64,000 bases of DNA. It comes from Streptomyces sp. NBC_01233. GTDB lineage: Bacteria > Actinomycetota > Actinomycetes > Streptomycetales > Streptomycetaceae. The first letter of the stretch is position 1. Each line of letters opens with the position of its first letter. This document shows positions 26,203 through 35,599 of the stretch, piece after piece. Under the pieces are notes generated by a model. That model worked only from the letters and a program-made list of their open reading frames with translations. It had not been told where the DNA came from and did no database searches. The stretch is taken from the NCBI RefSeq assembly GCF_035989305.1, contig NZ_CP108514.1:7792501-7856500 (forward strand). The letters are read 5' to 3'. The position numbers were made by a program, and so were the translations under genes.

Positions 26203-27976
26203 CAAGACCACGGAGTTATGGCTTGTCCGGCGCTGTCAACAGGGGCGGGGACAGGGGCTTGTGGAGGTTGGGGTGGTCCACTCGGGGTCGAGGGTGTAGA
26301 GGCCCCGGCCGGTGCGGCGGAGGATTCCTTCGCGGACCCAGCGTCCCAGTTCTGCGCGTAGTCCTTGGGGATCCTCCAGTCCGATACCGCGGGCGATTTC
26401 ACATGCGCGCCAGGTGCGGTGGGGATCGGTTCGCAGGAGTTGCAGTGTGCGGTCGCGGCGTCCGTCGGGGCCTGGGCCAGCGGAGGGGTTCACGGTGACA
26501 CTGATGCTGGTGATCCTGGATGCGCCCAGGACTTGTGCCTGGTGGGGCGGGGCGGCGTAGCGGGAGATCGGGCATTTGACGCGGCGTGGGTTGACGCGGG
26601 CCCGGCGGGGTGGGAGCAGATCGTGCAGCAGGGCCGGTGTGATTCGTCCCGGTCCGGTGTCGGGCAGTACGTCGGCTGCGGCGATGAGCTGGTCTTTTGC
26701 GGTCTCCAGGGCGACGGTGAAGGAGGCGCGGTCCGGGTCGGTGCCGGGGAGGGTCTCGACGGCCTCGGCCATCGCGCGGCGCAGTGCCTGGTAGACGGTC
26801 AGGTGAGCCCAGAGTTCTTGTTGGATCCCGGTCGCGTCCTGGGATCGCAGCACCAGGCCGTGCTGCAGGGTGTGCCGAAGCGAGTAGAACGCGGACTCGA
26901 TCTCCCATCGCTCGTGGTAGAGCTCCACCAGCTCTGCGGCGGGGTAGCGACGGTGATCGGTCAGCGTGGTGGCCAGTCGGTAGTGGCCTTCCAGCCTCAG
27001 CCCTTTGGCGGTCGTCACCGCGATGTGCGCATCGATGATCCTCAGCCGGGTCCCGTTGATCCTGGTCAGGAATGACCCGTCCGGCAGTAGTGCCCAGCGT
27101 GCGGGTGTCCGGGTTCCCTTGAGGCGTACCAGCAGCTGGGCGCCGGTGGCCGCGGCCTTCGCGAGGAAGTCGTCGGAGTCGAAGCCCCGGTCGTTGAGCA
27201 GCAGCATCCTGTTGTCCAGCAGTGGTAGCAGCTGCTCGGCGTAGCCGGTCTCCTTCTCGGGCGTCGGTCCGAAGACCGCACCGAGCAGGGCCCGGGTTCC
27301 GGTCTCGCACAGCACCATGATCTTCAGCATCGGATATCCGTCCGTGCCGTAACGATGCTTGTGTTTGCCCAGCCAGGCGCAGACTCGCGGCCGGTCAGGG
27401 GCCTTGGTGGAGCTGCAGCCGTCGAAGGCGACTGTGCGCCAGCACCTGTATCGCACCCCTGGTGTGATCGGCTGTGCCACGGGACCGGCCAGTGTCTCGA
27501 AGAGCAGCCGCAGCGGCGCGGCGCCCAGCCGCCGGCGCACCTCTCGCAGCGCCTTCTCCGACGGACGCGGTGGAAGGAGCCCGCGCAGGCCGCAGGTGAG
27601 TTTGTCCCACACCCGCATGTAGCCCAGCTGCGGGAAGAGAACCAGTGCCAGCACGAAGTAGACACCCACCCTCGACGGCAGCAGCCTCAGCCTCCGCTGG
27701 GTTCCGCCAGTACGTTCCAGCACGTCATCGACCAGTTCAAAGGGCAGGTGCCGGGTCAGCTCGCCCAGATGCCCCGGAGCGAAGACCCCGTCGGCGACGG
27801 TGATGGACGACGTGAGCGTGACGGTGGAACACTGAACGGGCAACGGGGCTCCTTCAGGCGGGAAGACCTTGGTCGGCTTCCTCGCTCTACCAGGAGTCCC
27901 GTTGCCCTGACCGGCACTTCTCCCAAATACCTCGCCCCTGTTGACAGCGGCCGACAAGCCATAACTCCGTGGTCTT
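26203..27976 (-). mobile_element. IS4a copy 2
   Basis: Flanked by GGAAGTATCC at 26193-26202 and 27977-27986, exactly as in copy 1. Nearly identical to copy 1, with at least two base differences (26494, 26967) shared with copy 3. Confidence 0.92.
26236..27843 (-). CDS. IS4a transposase, copy 2
   Basis: Intact frame with the same DDE motifs as copy 1 (VAFDGCSSTKAPD, LLLNDRGFDSDDF, YHERWEIESAFYSLR) and Thr instead of Ala in LATTLTDHRR. This is the only intact transposase of the IS4a type in the nest. Confidence 0.82.
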   Translation of the reverse strand: MPVQCSTVTLTSSITVADGVFAPGHLGELTRHLPFELVDDVLERTGGTQRRLRLLPSRVGVYFVLALVLFPQLGYMRVWDKLTCGLRGLLPPRPSEKALREVRRRLGAAPLRLLFETLAGPVAQPITPGVRYRCWRTVAFDGCSSTKAPDRPRVCAWLGKHKHRYGTDGYPMLKIMVLCETGTRALLGAVFGPTPEKETGYAEQLLPLLDNRMLLLNDRGFDSDDFLAKAAATGAQLLVRLKGTRTPARWALLPDGSFLTRINGTRLRIIDAHIAVTTAKGLRLEGHYRLATTLTDHRRYPAAELVELYHERWEIESAFYSLRHTLQHGLVLRSQDATGIQQELWAHLTVYQALRRAMAEAVETLPGTDPDRASFTVALETAKDQLIAAADVLPDTGPGRITPALLHDLLPPRRARVNPRRVKCPISRYAAPPHQAQVLGASRITSISVTVNPSAGPGPDGRRDRTLQLLRTDPHRTWRACEIARGIGLEDPQGLRAELGRWVREGILRRTGRGLYTLDPEWTTPTSTSPCPRPC

Positions 27977-27978
27977 GG

Positions 27979-28272
27979 AAGTATCCGCTGGAGTTGCGTG
28001 AGCGTGCGGTACGGATGTACCGGACCGCCGAGCCGAAGCCCGTGATCCGCCGCATGGCCGAGGAACTCGGCGTGCACCACGAGGCTCTGCGCAACTGGAT
28101 CCGGCAGGCAGAGGCCGACGCCGGCGAACGCGACGACGTGCTCACCACTGGCGAGCGGGAGGAGCTTGCCGCCCTGCGGAAGGAGAATGCACAGCTCAAG
28201 CGTGCGAATGAGGTCCTGCGGACGGCCTCGGCTTTTTTCGCGGCCCAGCTCGACCCGACCCGGCCCAGGTGA
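27979..28272 (+). CDS. IS3 OrfA, hybrid copy 2
   Basis: Identical in sequence to OrfA of copy 1, with its native start separated by IS4a and the frame open upstream into IS4a antisense sequence. The T TTT TTC slip site is retained. Confidence 0.75.
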   Translation, partial: KYPLELRERAVRMYRTAEPKPVIRRMAEELGVHHEALRNWIRQAEADAGERDDVLTTGEREELAALRKENAQLKRANEVLRTASAFFAAQLDPTRPR

Positions 28273-28804
28273 CGGCGCTCGTTGACGAGCACCCGTATCT
28301 GGGGGTCGAGCCCGTACTCCGGGAACTGAACATCCCCTCCTCCACCTACTACCGGTGGCGCCAGGCCGAGACCGAACCGTGCGAACGGCGCCGCCGGGAT
28401 GCCGAGCTGACCAGCAGGATCCGGCAGGTCCACGAGGAGTCCGGCGGGATCTACGGCTCACCCCGCGTGCACGCCGTCCTCAAGCGTGAGGGCGTCCACG
28501 TCGGCAGGAAGCGCGTCGAGCGGCTCATGCGCCAGGCCGGCCTGGCCGGGATCAGTCCCCGCCGGGGCAAGGGTTTCACTCGCCGTGACCCGGACGCCGA
28601 TCTGGCCCCTGACCTGGTGCAACGCGACTTCACCGCGGCCGGGCCGAACCGGCTGTGGGTTACCGACCTGACCATGATCCCCACCGGGGAGGGGCCGTTG
28701 TGGCTGTCCGCGATCCGCGACGCGTTCTCCCGCCGGGTGGTGGCCTGGGAGACCTCCGCCCGCGCCGACGCCGATCTGGTCCTGACCTCGCTGGAATACG
28801 CCCT
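28269..28804 (+). pseudogene. IS3 OrfB, hybrid copy 2, N-terminal part
   Basis: The first about 178 residues of OrfB, ending at LTSLEYAL where copy 3 is inserted (duplication CCT at 28802-28804 and 33219-33221). The first catalytic Asp (WVTDLTMIP) is here; the second Asp and the Glu are in the part at 33219-33606. Confidence 0.9.
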
Positions 28805-28929
28805 TGAGCTTCCCCCGAGATGCGGGGATGGGTGACAGAGGGTCAGATGGGTCTCATGAGAGGAGCCCAGACGATGCCTGCGCCGAGGAAGTATCCCAAG
28901 ACCACGGAGTTATGGCTTGTCCGGCGCTG

Positions 28930-29811
28930 TCAACAGGGGCGGGGACAGGGGCTTGTGGAGGTTGGGGTGGTCCACTCGGGGTCGAGGGTGTAGAGGCCCC
29001 GGCCGGTGCGGCGGAGGATTCCTTCGCGGACCCAGCGTCCCAGTTCTGCGCGTAGTCCTTGGGGATCCTCCAGTCCGATACCGCGGGCGATTTCACATGC
29101 GCGCCAGGTGCGGTGGGGATCGGTTCGCAGGAGTTGCAGTGTGCGGTCGCGGCGTCCGTCGGGGCCTGGGCCAGCGGAGGGGTTCACGGTGACACTGATG
29201 CTGGTGATCCTGGATGCGCCCAGGACTTGTGCCTGGTGGGGCGGGGCGGCGTAGCGGGAGATCGGGCATTTGACGCGGCGTGGGTTGACGCGGGCCCGGC
29301 GGGGTGGGAGCAGATCGTGCAGCAGGGCCGGTGTGATTCGTCCCGGTCCGGTGTCGGGCAGTACGTCGGCTGCGGCGATGAGCTGGTCTTTTGCGGTCTC
29401 CAGGGCGACGGTGAAGGAGGCGCGGTCCGGGTCGGTGCCGGGGAGGGTCTCGACGGCCTCGGCCATCGCGCGGCGCAGTGCCTGGTAGACGGTCAGGTGA
29501 GCCCAGAGTTCTTGTTGGATCCCGGTCGCGTCCTGGGATCGCAGCACCAGGCCGTGCTGCAGGGTGTGCCGAAGCGAGTAGAACGCGGACTCGATCTCCC
29601 ATCGCTCGTGGTAGAGCTCCACCAGCTCTGCGGCGGGGTAGCGACGGTGATCGGTCAGCGTGGTGGCCAGTCGGTAGTGGCCTTCCAGCCTCAGCCCTTT
29701 GGCGGTCGTCACCGCGATGTGCGCATCGATGATCCTCAGCCGGGTCCCGTTGATCCTGGTCAGGAATGACCCGTCCGGCAGTAGTGCCCAGCGTGCGGGT
29801 GTCCGGGTTCC
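28930..29811 (-). pseudogene. IS4a transposase copy 3, C-terminal part
   Basis: Encodes the region from ALLPDGSFLTRINGTRLRII to the C-terminus, including YHERWEIESAFYSLR. The N-terminal part lies at 31113-31841. Confidence 0.88.
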
Positions 29812-29844
29812 TGAAGTTTCCCCGTGATCTTGGACACGGTGTTG

Positions 29845-30741
29845 TTACGCTGCGAGGGCCTGGTCTTGCCGGTATCGCAGGCGGGTTTCGTGGGGTGTGA
29901 GGTAGCCCCAGTGGATGTGCTTGCGTAGGCGGCGTCTGTTGTAGAAGGTCTCGATGAAGTCGAAGATGTCGGCGCGGGCGGTGGCCCGGTCGGGCCAGAA
30001 GCGGGTGCCGATCTCTTCTTTCAGGACGGCCCAGAAGCTCTCCGCGGCGGCGTTATCGAAGCAGCTCCCGGTCCGGCCCATACTTTGCCGGTGCCCCAAC
30101 TTGCTGATTTTTGTGCGGAGTTGACCGGAGGTGTATTCCGATCCGCGGTCACTGTGGATCACACAGCCGGGTTCCAGGCGGCCCAGCGCGGCTGCCATGT
30201 CCAGCGCGTCGACGACGAGGTCGGCGCGGTGGTGGTCGGCCATCGAGTACCCGATCACCTCGCGCGTGGCCAGGTCCAGCCACGAGGCGAGGTAGAGCCA
30301 GCCCTCGGCGGTGGGGATGTAGGTGATGTCCCCGACGATTTTCGTTCCGGGACGGATGGCGGTGAAGTCCCGGCCGATCAGGTCCGGCGACGGGGCGGCC
30401 TTGGTGTCGGCCTTGGTCAGGCCGCGGCGTCCGGTGCGCCGGCTGTTCCCGGCGATGCCGTTCTCCCGCATGACCCGTGCCACCCGCTTACGGTTGACCA
30501 CCCGGCCCTGCCGGCGCAGTTCGGCGGTGACGCGCGGGACGCCGTAGTTCCGCCGGGAGGCGATGTAGATCACCGTGATCTCGTGTGCCAGGGTCTCATC
30601 CGCCCGTCGCCTGGCTTCGCGGGCCTCGGCTCCGGCCACCCACGCGTAGTACGTGGACCGGGCGGTCTTCATCACCGTGCACAGCAGCACGATCGTGTAG
30701 TTCGCCTTCTCCGCGTGGATGAACCGGCATATCGTGCTCAC
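29845..30741 (-). CDS. IS3b OrfB transposase
   Basis: A 298-residue rve transposase beginning MSTICRFIHAEKANYTIVLL. Triad motifs IVGDITYIPTAEGWLYLASW, VIHSDRGSEYTSGQL and CFDNAAAESFWAVLKEE, end RRLRKHIHWGYLTPHE. Its GTG start overlaps the end of orfA. Intact. Confidence 0.9.
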   Translation of the reverse strand: MSTICRFIHAEKANYTIVLLCTVMKTARSTYYAWVAGAEAREARRRADETLAHEITVIYIASRRNYGVPRVTAELRRQGRVVNRKRVARVMRENGIAGNSRRTGRRGLTKADTKAAPSPDLIGRDFTAIRPGTKIVGDITYIPTAEGWLYLASWLDLATREVIGYSMADHHRADLVVDALDMAAALGRLEPGCVIHSDRGSEYTSGQLRTKISKLGHRQSMGRTGSCFDNAAAESFWAVLKEEIGTRFWPDRATARADIFDFIETFYNRRRLRKHIHWGYLTPHETRLRYRQDQALAA

Positions 30742-31045
30742 CGGTCGCTCTCCTTCGCGAAGAAGGCGGTCGCTTTTTCAGGATCTCGATCGTCTTCGCC
30801 TGCTCTACGGTCAGCTTCCGCAGCCGCTTCAGTTCCTCGTCCCGGTCGTCGGCGGCCCGCACGGCGCCGGGTCCCGATCCGTTGTCCTGGGCGGCCCGGG
30901 CCTTCTTCACCCAGCCCCGCAGGGACTCCGAGCTGATCCCGAGTTCCCGGGCGACCTCGGTCACCGTCCGGCCCGACGACCGCACGAGCTCGATCGCGTC
31001 CCGCTTGTACTCGTCCGAGTACCGCTTCGTGTACTTGCTTCCCAC
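30732..31045 (-). pseudogene. IS3b OrfA, frameshifted near its end
   Basis: Starts MGSKYTKRYSDEYKRDAIEL with a typical helix-turn-helix (TVTEVARELGISSESLRGWV). In EILKK the A-run has five bases where six would keep the usual end ATAFFAKESDR in frame; that end is found in another frame up to the overlap with orfB. A one-base deletion is the likely cause, though it could also alter how OrfAB is made. Confidence 0.7.
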
Positions 31046-31112
31046 CTGGCACTACTTCCTCTGGAACCTCAGATCCCAGTCTCCAGGTGTCCACGATCAA
31101 GGGGAAGCTTCA

Positions 31113-31841
31113 TCCCTTGAGGCGTACCAGCAGCTGGGCGCCGGTGGCCGCGGCCTTCGCGAGGAAGTCGTCGGAGTCGAAGCCCCGGTCGTTGAGCAGC
31201 AGCATCCTGTTGTCCAGCAGTGGTAGCAGCTGCTCGGCGTAGCCGGTCTCCTTCTCGGGCGTCGGTCCGAAGACCGCACCGAGCAGGGCCCGGGTTCCGG
31301 TCTCGCACAGCACCATGATCTTCAGCATCGGATATCCGTCCGTGCCGTAACGATGCTTGTGTTTGCCCAGCCAGGCGCAGACTCGCGGCCGGTCAGGGGC
31401 CTTGGTGGAGCTGCAGCCGTCGAAGGCGACTGTGCGCCAGCACCTGTATCGCACCCCTGGTGTGATCGGCTGTGCCACGGGACCGGCCAGTGTCTCGAAG
31501 AGCAGCCGCAGCGGCGCGGCGCCCAGCCGCCGGCGCACCTCTCGCAGCGCCTTCTCCGACGGACGCGGTGGAAGGAGCCCGCGCAGGCCGCAGGTGAGTT
31601 TGTCCCACACCCGCATGTAGCCCAGCTGCGGGAAGAGAACCAGTGCCAGCACGAAGTAGACACCCACCCTCGACGGCAGCAGCCTCAGCCTCCGCTGGGT
31701 TCCGCCAGTACGTTCCAGCACGTCATCGACCAGTTCAAAGGGCAGGTGCCGGGTCAGCTCGCCCAGATGCCCCGGAGCGAAGACCCCGTCGGCGACGGTG
31801 ATGGACGACGTGAGCGTGACGGTGGAACACTGAACGGGCAA
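31113..31841 (-). pseudogene. IS4a transposase copy 3, N-terminal part
   Basis: Begins as in copy 1 after the GAAGGAG ribosome binding site and includes VAFDGCSSTKAPD and LLLNDRGFDSDDF, then is cut at RLKG by IS3b. Confidence 0.85.
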
Positions 31842-31976
31842 CGGGGCTCCTTCAGGCGGGAAGACCTTGGTCGGCTTCCTCGCTCTACCAGGAGTCCCGT
31901 TGCCCTGACCGGCACTTCTCCCAAATACCTCGCCCCTGTTGACAGCGGCCGACAAGCCATAACTCCGTGGTCTTGG

Positions 31977-32270
31977 AAGTATCCGCTGGAGTTGCGTGAG
32001 CGTGCGGTACGGATGTACCGGACCGCCGAGCCGAAGCCCGTGATCCGCCGCATGGCCGAGGAACTCGGCGTGCACCACGAGGCTCTGCGCAACTGGATCC
32101 GGCAGGCAGAGGCCGACGCCGGCGAACGCGACGACGTGCTCACCACTGGCGAGCGGGAGGAGCTTGCCGCCCTGCGGAAGGAGAATGCACAGCTCAAGCG
32201 TGCGAATGAGGTCCTGCGGACGGCCTCGGCTTTTTTCGCGGCCCAGCTCGACCCGACCCGGCCCAGGTGA
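31977..32270 (+). CDS. IS3 OrfA, hybrid copy 3
   Basis: Same sequence as in copies 1 and 2, fused upstream to IS4a antisense sequence; slip site retained. Its partner orfB is intact, so copy 3 still encodes both IS3 proteins. Confidence 0.75.
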   Translation, partial: KYPLELRERAVRMYRTAEPKPVIRRMAEELGVHHEALRNWIRQAEADAGERDDVLTTGEREELAALRKENAQLKRANEVLRTASAFFAAQLDPTRPR

Positions 32271-33187
32271 CGGCGCTCGTTGACGAGCACCCGTATCTGG
32301 GGGTCGAGCCCGTACTCCGGGAACTGAACATCCCCTCCTCCACCTACTACCGGTGGCGCCAGGCCGAGACCGAACCGTGCGAACGGCGCCGCCGGGATGC
32401 CGAGCTGACCAGCAGGATCCGGCAGGTCCACGAGGAGTCCGGCGGGATCTACGGCTCACCCCGCGTGCACGCCGTCCTCAAGCGTGAGGGCGTCCACGTC
32501 GGCAGGAAGCGCGTCGAGCGGCTCATGCGCCAGGCCGGCCTGGCCGGGATCAGTCCCCGCCGGGGCAAGGGTTTCACTCGCCGTGACCCGGACGCCGATC
32601 TGGCCCCTGACCTGGTGCAACGCGACTTCACCGCGGCCGGGCCGAACCGGCTGTGGGTTACCGACCTGACCATGATCCCCACCGGGGAGGGGCCGTTGTG
32701 GCTGTCCGCGATCCGCGACGCGTTCTCCCGCCGGGTGGTGGCCTGGGAGACCTCCGCCCGCGCCGACGCCGATCTGGTCCTGACCTCGCTGGAATACGCC
32801 CTGGCCAGCCGCGAGGTCGCCCCCGGAGAGCTTATTCACCACGCCGACCACGGCTGTCAATACACGTCCGTGAAGCTCACAACACGCCTGGTCAGGGCCG
32901 GGATCCAGGCTTCCATGGGCTCGGTCGGCGACTCGTACGACAACGCCCTCGCGGAGAACCTGTGGATGGTCATCAAGACCGAGTGCATCCGCGGCCGCGT
33001 CTTCGCCACCAGGGCCGAGGCGAACCTCGCGCTCTTCGAGTACATCGACGGCTTCTACAACCCCCGCCGCATCCAGAAACGGCTCGGCTACCTCAGCCCC
33101 ATCGAGTACGAGGAGAAGCACTACGCCAACCAGGCAGCGACCGAACAAGTGAACCTGAAACCACGTCAACCCACCCTGACCAGCTAG
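32267..33187 (+). CDS. IS3 OrfB transposase, hybrid copy 3
   Basis: A 306-residue intact OrfB with WVTDLTMIP, HHADHGCQY and SYDNALAENLWMVIKTE. Identical in protein sequence to copy 1. Confidence 0.9.
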   Translation: MTALVDEHPYLGVEPVLRELNIPSSTYYRWRQAETEPCERRRRDAELTSRIRQVHEESGGIYGSPRVHAVLKREGVHVGRKRVERLMRQAGLAGISPRRGKGFTRRDPDADLAPDLVQRDFTAAGPNRLWVTDLTMIPTGEGPLWLSAIRDAFSRRVVAWETSARADADLVLTSLEYALASREVAPGELIHHADHGCQYTSVKLTTRLVRAGIQASMGSVGDSYDNALAENLWMVIKTECIRGRVFATRAEANLALFEYIDGFYNPRRIQKRLGYLSPIEYEEKHYANQAATEQVNLKPRQPTLTS

Positions 33188-33218
33188 TCAGCCCCTCCCG
33201 CAGTGCGGGGGAACCTCA

Positions 33219-33606
33219 CCTGGCCAGCCGCGAGGTCGCCCCCGGAGAGCTTATTCACCACGCCGACCACGGCTGTCAATACACGTCCGTGAAGCTCACA
33301 ACACGCCTGGTCAGGGCCGGGATCCAGGCTTCCATGGGCTCGGTCGGCGACTCGTACGACAACGCCCTCGCGGAGAACCTGTGGATGGTCATCAAGACCG
33401 AGTGCATCCGCGGCCGCGTCTTCGCCACCAGGGCCGAGGCGAACCTCGCGCTCTTCGAGTACATCGACGGCTTCTACAACCCCCGCCGCATCCAGAAACG
33501 GCTCGGCTACCTCAGCCCCATCGAGTACGAGGAGAAGCACTACGCCAACCAGGCAGCGACCGAACAAGTGAACCTGAAACCACGTCAACCCACCCTGACC
33601 AGCTAG
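33219..33606 (+). pseudogene. IS3 OrfB, hybrid copy 2, C-terminal part
   Basis: Resumes LASREVAPGELIHHADHGCQ after copy 3 and runs to the native stop. It forms a 390-bp direct duplication with the end of copy 3 immediately to its left. Confidence 0.9.
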
Positions 33607-33637
33607 TCAGCCCCTCCCGCAGTGCGGGGGAACCTCA

Positions 33638-34036
33638 CTTGGAGATCCCGGTGTCCGCGCCCAGGGCCTTGACCAAGTCGTCCACCGACCGGGTGGACAC
33701 GCCATGGACGTAGGCCTCCACGATGACCGCGTACAGGGCCTGGTCGATCCGGCGCCGGCGCTCCAGCAGGCTGGGGAAGAAGCTTCCGGCGCGCAGTTTG
33801 GGGATGGCCAGCTCCAGGTCGCCGGCCTGGGTGGTGAGCGTCTTCTCGCGGTGCCCGTTGCGCAAGGCGGTACGGGCCTCGGTGTGCTCGTTCCAGCCGG
33901 CACCGATGTGGGCAGCGGCCTCGGCCTCGATCAGCTCCTGCAGCATCCGCTCGGCGATGCCGCGGACGAGTTCGAGTCCGTCTGCCGAGCGTAGTGACTC
34001 CAGCAGGCGTAATAGGTCAGACTGGGACAGGGCCAC
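33638..34036 (-). pseudogene. IS256-family transposase, N-terminal part
   Basis: Starts at GTG 34036 after GGAGGT and encodes about 133 residues (SQSDLLRLLESLRSADGLEL, AEAAAHIGAGWNEHTEARTA, YVHGVSTRSVDDLVKALGAD), ending GISK where the hybrid element entered. The usual IS256 N-terminal region is complete. Confidence 0.88.
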
Positions 34037-34203
34037 CTCGCACCTCCGTTGTTGAACTGGCCGTTCAATACGGAGAGTTGCATGGTGGCCCACCTCATGC
34101 GCAGAGAGCGCGAGCCCTCCGCGGGTGTGCGCCCGGCGAGCAAGCCCGCGCACACCTCACCCTTGATCGGCTACACCACGTGGCGGGACGCCATCTCGAA
34201 GAG

Positions 34204-34302
34204 CGCGTCGCCCCGGGCGTAGAGGCTCTCGTAGAACTCGACCCGAAAGCGGGACAACAACTCCAATGCCTCACCTGCAGGCACGACGGCGGGCAGACTC
34301 AC
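34204..34302 (-). pseudogene. IS-A copy 2 transposase, N-terminal part
   Basis: Encodes VSLPAVVPAGEALELLSRFR then VEFYESLYARGDALFE, matching the first 33-37 residues of copy 1. It is the displaced start of the gene at 23889-25235. Confidence 0.85.
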
Positions 34303-34427
34303 AGGCAGCGGCCGTTCTCTCGCACTTCGTTACTCGACATCTCGAAGCGTGAAGAACGGCCGCGTCTCGTGCGCCCAGGTTCCGGTGATCTCAGCAGGTC
34401 GAGTGACCAGCGACGTTAAACGCCAAG

Positions 34428-34789
34428 CTCAGGCCTTCCCGCCGCCCGAAGGAATTGCCTGTGTGGTGCTGCCGCCAGGCCAAATGGTGAGTGGCGAAAA
34501 GTCGTTGTACGGATCAACCACCCGGCCTGGCGTGCGCAACCAGCCTGGCGAGACCGGTGTGCGGGGTGCTGGCAGGGAAGACGAGCGAGTACCACAGCCG
34601 GACCATCGCGGATGTGCCGGTCGGCGGCCGGACGGTCGTTCCCACGTCCAGGTGCGACGCTTGGTCTGCCACGTTCTGGGTTGTCGGCAGCAGACCTTCC
34701 TTGAATCCTCCCCTCCCCAACGGAGTCCTGAAGGCCGGGGCCTCCTGGGAGAAATTCGGTGAACAGGTCCCCGGACTGTCTGCTCCGGT
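34428..34789. other. No gene recognised
   Basis: About 360 bp right of IS-A copy 2. A short stretch near 34693 (TTGAATCCTCCCCTCCC) also occurs at 2306 and may be the end of a lost IS200/IS605-type element, but no tnpA or tnpB is visible. Confidence 0.45.
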
Positions 34790-34935
34790 GCATCCTCGTA
34801 ACGGCGGTGCCGAGCCCGAGGGCGGTAGGGGTCGACGACTTCGCCCTGCGCCGCCGGCAGCGTTGAGCCGCAGTCATCATCGACGCCGACACCGGTGAGC
34901 GCATCGACGTGCTGCCCTACCGTGAGGCCGCCACG
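34790..34935 (+). pseudogene. ISL3-family transposase fragment
   Basis: Translation gives PRAVGVDDFALRRRQR, a stop, then AAVIIDADTGERIDVLPYRE, the family's first catalytic region (GVDDFALRRG-x-YxTxLxDxETGRRVDVLP). Both ends are missing. Confidence 0.6.
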
Positions 34936-35082
34936 GAATCGGGCCAGGAAGCTGACACGGAACCGAGATCGACTACCTTGTGCTGGGTAAATACCTGGTC
35001 ACGTAGACGGACCAGGCTGCATGATGATCTCGTTCCCCTGATGAGCCACTGTCCCGTTGGCGGGGGAAGAAGGGAGTCTTCC

Positions 35083-35382
35083 GTGCGTGTCGTCCAAGAG
35101 ACAACCGACCTCACGACGGTTGTGCAGGACCTGGAAAGGCTGGCCCTGGAACTGCGCGACCCGGGCCGGAAGCGCATCCCGGCGGAGATCAGCGCCGCCT
35201 GCGACGCGCTCACCTGCGCGGCCCACCTACTGCGGACGCACCAGGAATTCATGGACGGGAACGACACCCGGACCGATCTCCTGTACGACTCCGTCGCCCT
35301 GGCCCGCAGCATGGTCGAGGCGACGAAGTACGTGTGCCGTGAGCGCATGGGATCGCGGCAGGGCGCCGGTGGCGGGATCTGA
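35083..35382 (+). CDS. Small helical protein of unknown function
   Basis: A 99-residue frame from GTG 35083, with GAAGAAGGGAG a few bases upstream, predicted all helical: TTVVQDLERLALELRD, ISAACDALTCAAHLLRTH, LLYDSVALARSMVEATKYVC. No family is recognised. The frame is open upstream, with an ATG at 35041 as an alternative start. Flanked by IS fragments on both sides, so it may be a stranded single gene. Confidence 0.5.
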   Translation: MRVVQETTDLTTVVQDLERLALELRDPGRKRIPAEISAACDALTCAAHLLRTHQEFMDGNDTRTDLLYDSVALARSMVEATKYVCRERMGSRQGAGGGI

Positions 35383-35599
35383 GGGGGCCCGGCTGGCCCA
35401 CCGCGCGGCGTTCGGAAGTGCGGTGGCGGTGCTCCTCTGACCCGGTGGCCTGGCGCTGAACCGTTCCTAAAGACTGAGTTGGAGTGAGTCCTGTTGCCAG
35501 GACCCGCTTCGCTCAGCCGCGGCGGATTCAATCGGTCGTCGCAACACCTCTGTGAGCTGGAGGTTTGTGATGGGTGTGGGGAATCGGCAGCGGGCGGTG

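Larger units (their letters stand above)
29812..31112 (-). mobile_element. IS3-family element b (IS3b), 1,301 bp, TSD TCC
   Basis: Ends TGAAGTTTCCCCGTGATCTT (29812) and the complement of TGAAGCTTCCCCTTGATCGT (ending 31112), with direct repeats TCC at 29809-29811 and 31113-31115. Innermost and therefore youngest layer of the nest. Confidence 0.92.
28897..31974 (-). mobile_element. IS4a copy 3, split by IS3b
   Basis: Flanked by GGAAGTATCC at 28887-28896 and 31975-31984. Interrupted at 29812-31112 with a TCC duplication. Confidence 0.9.
28805..33218 (+). mobile_element. Hybrid IS3::IS4 element, copy 3, inserted into copy 2; TSD CCT
   Basis: The same outer ends, with direct repeats CCT at 28802-28804 and 33219-33221. 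Its IS4a is split by a further IS3 element. Without that inner element it is 3.1 kb, the same as copy 1. Confidence 0.92.
26111..33637 (+). mobile_element. Hybrid IS3::IS4 element, copy 2, itself split; TSD CTT
   Basis: The same outer ends as copy 1, with direct repeats CTT at 26108-26110 and 33638-33640. It is interrupted inside orfB by copy 3 at 28805-33218. It carries IS4a at the same position as the other copies. Confidence 0.92.
25236..34194 (-). mobile_element. IS256-family element, split by a 7.5-kb insertion; TSD CTCGAAGAG
   Basis: Inner parts of the terminal repeats are identical (CGTGGTGTAGCCGATCA at 25251 and its complement near 34164). Direct repeats CTCGAAGAG flank it at 25227-25235 and 34195-34203. 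It sits in the IS-A copy 2 transposase. Removing the inner block at 26111-33637 leaves a normal-size IS256 element. Confidence 0.88.
23881..34427 (-). mobile_element. IS-A copy 2, split by a nested 8.96-kb insertion
   Basis: The left end CTTGACGTTTAACGTCGCTG starts at 23881, and its complement (CTTGGCGTTTAACGTCGCTG read inward) ends at 34427. Flanks are CTGAG and CTCAG. The transposase is cut at codon 33 by an IS256 element that contains further insertions. Joining 25235 to 34204 restores the gene. Confidence 0.85.
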
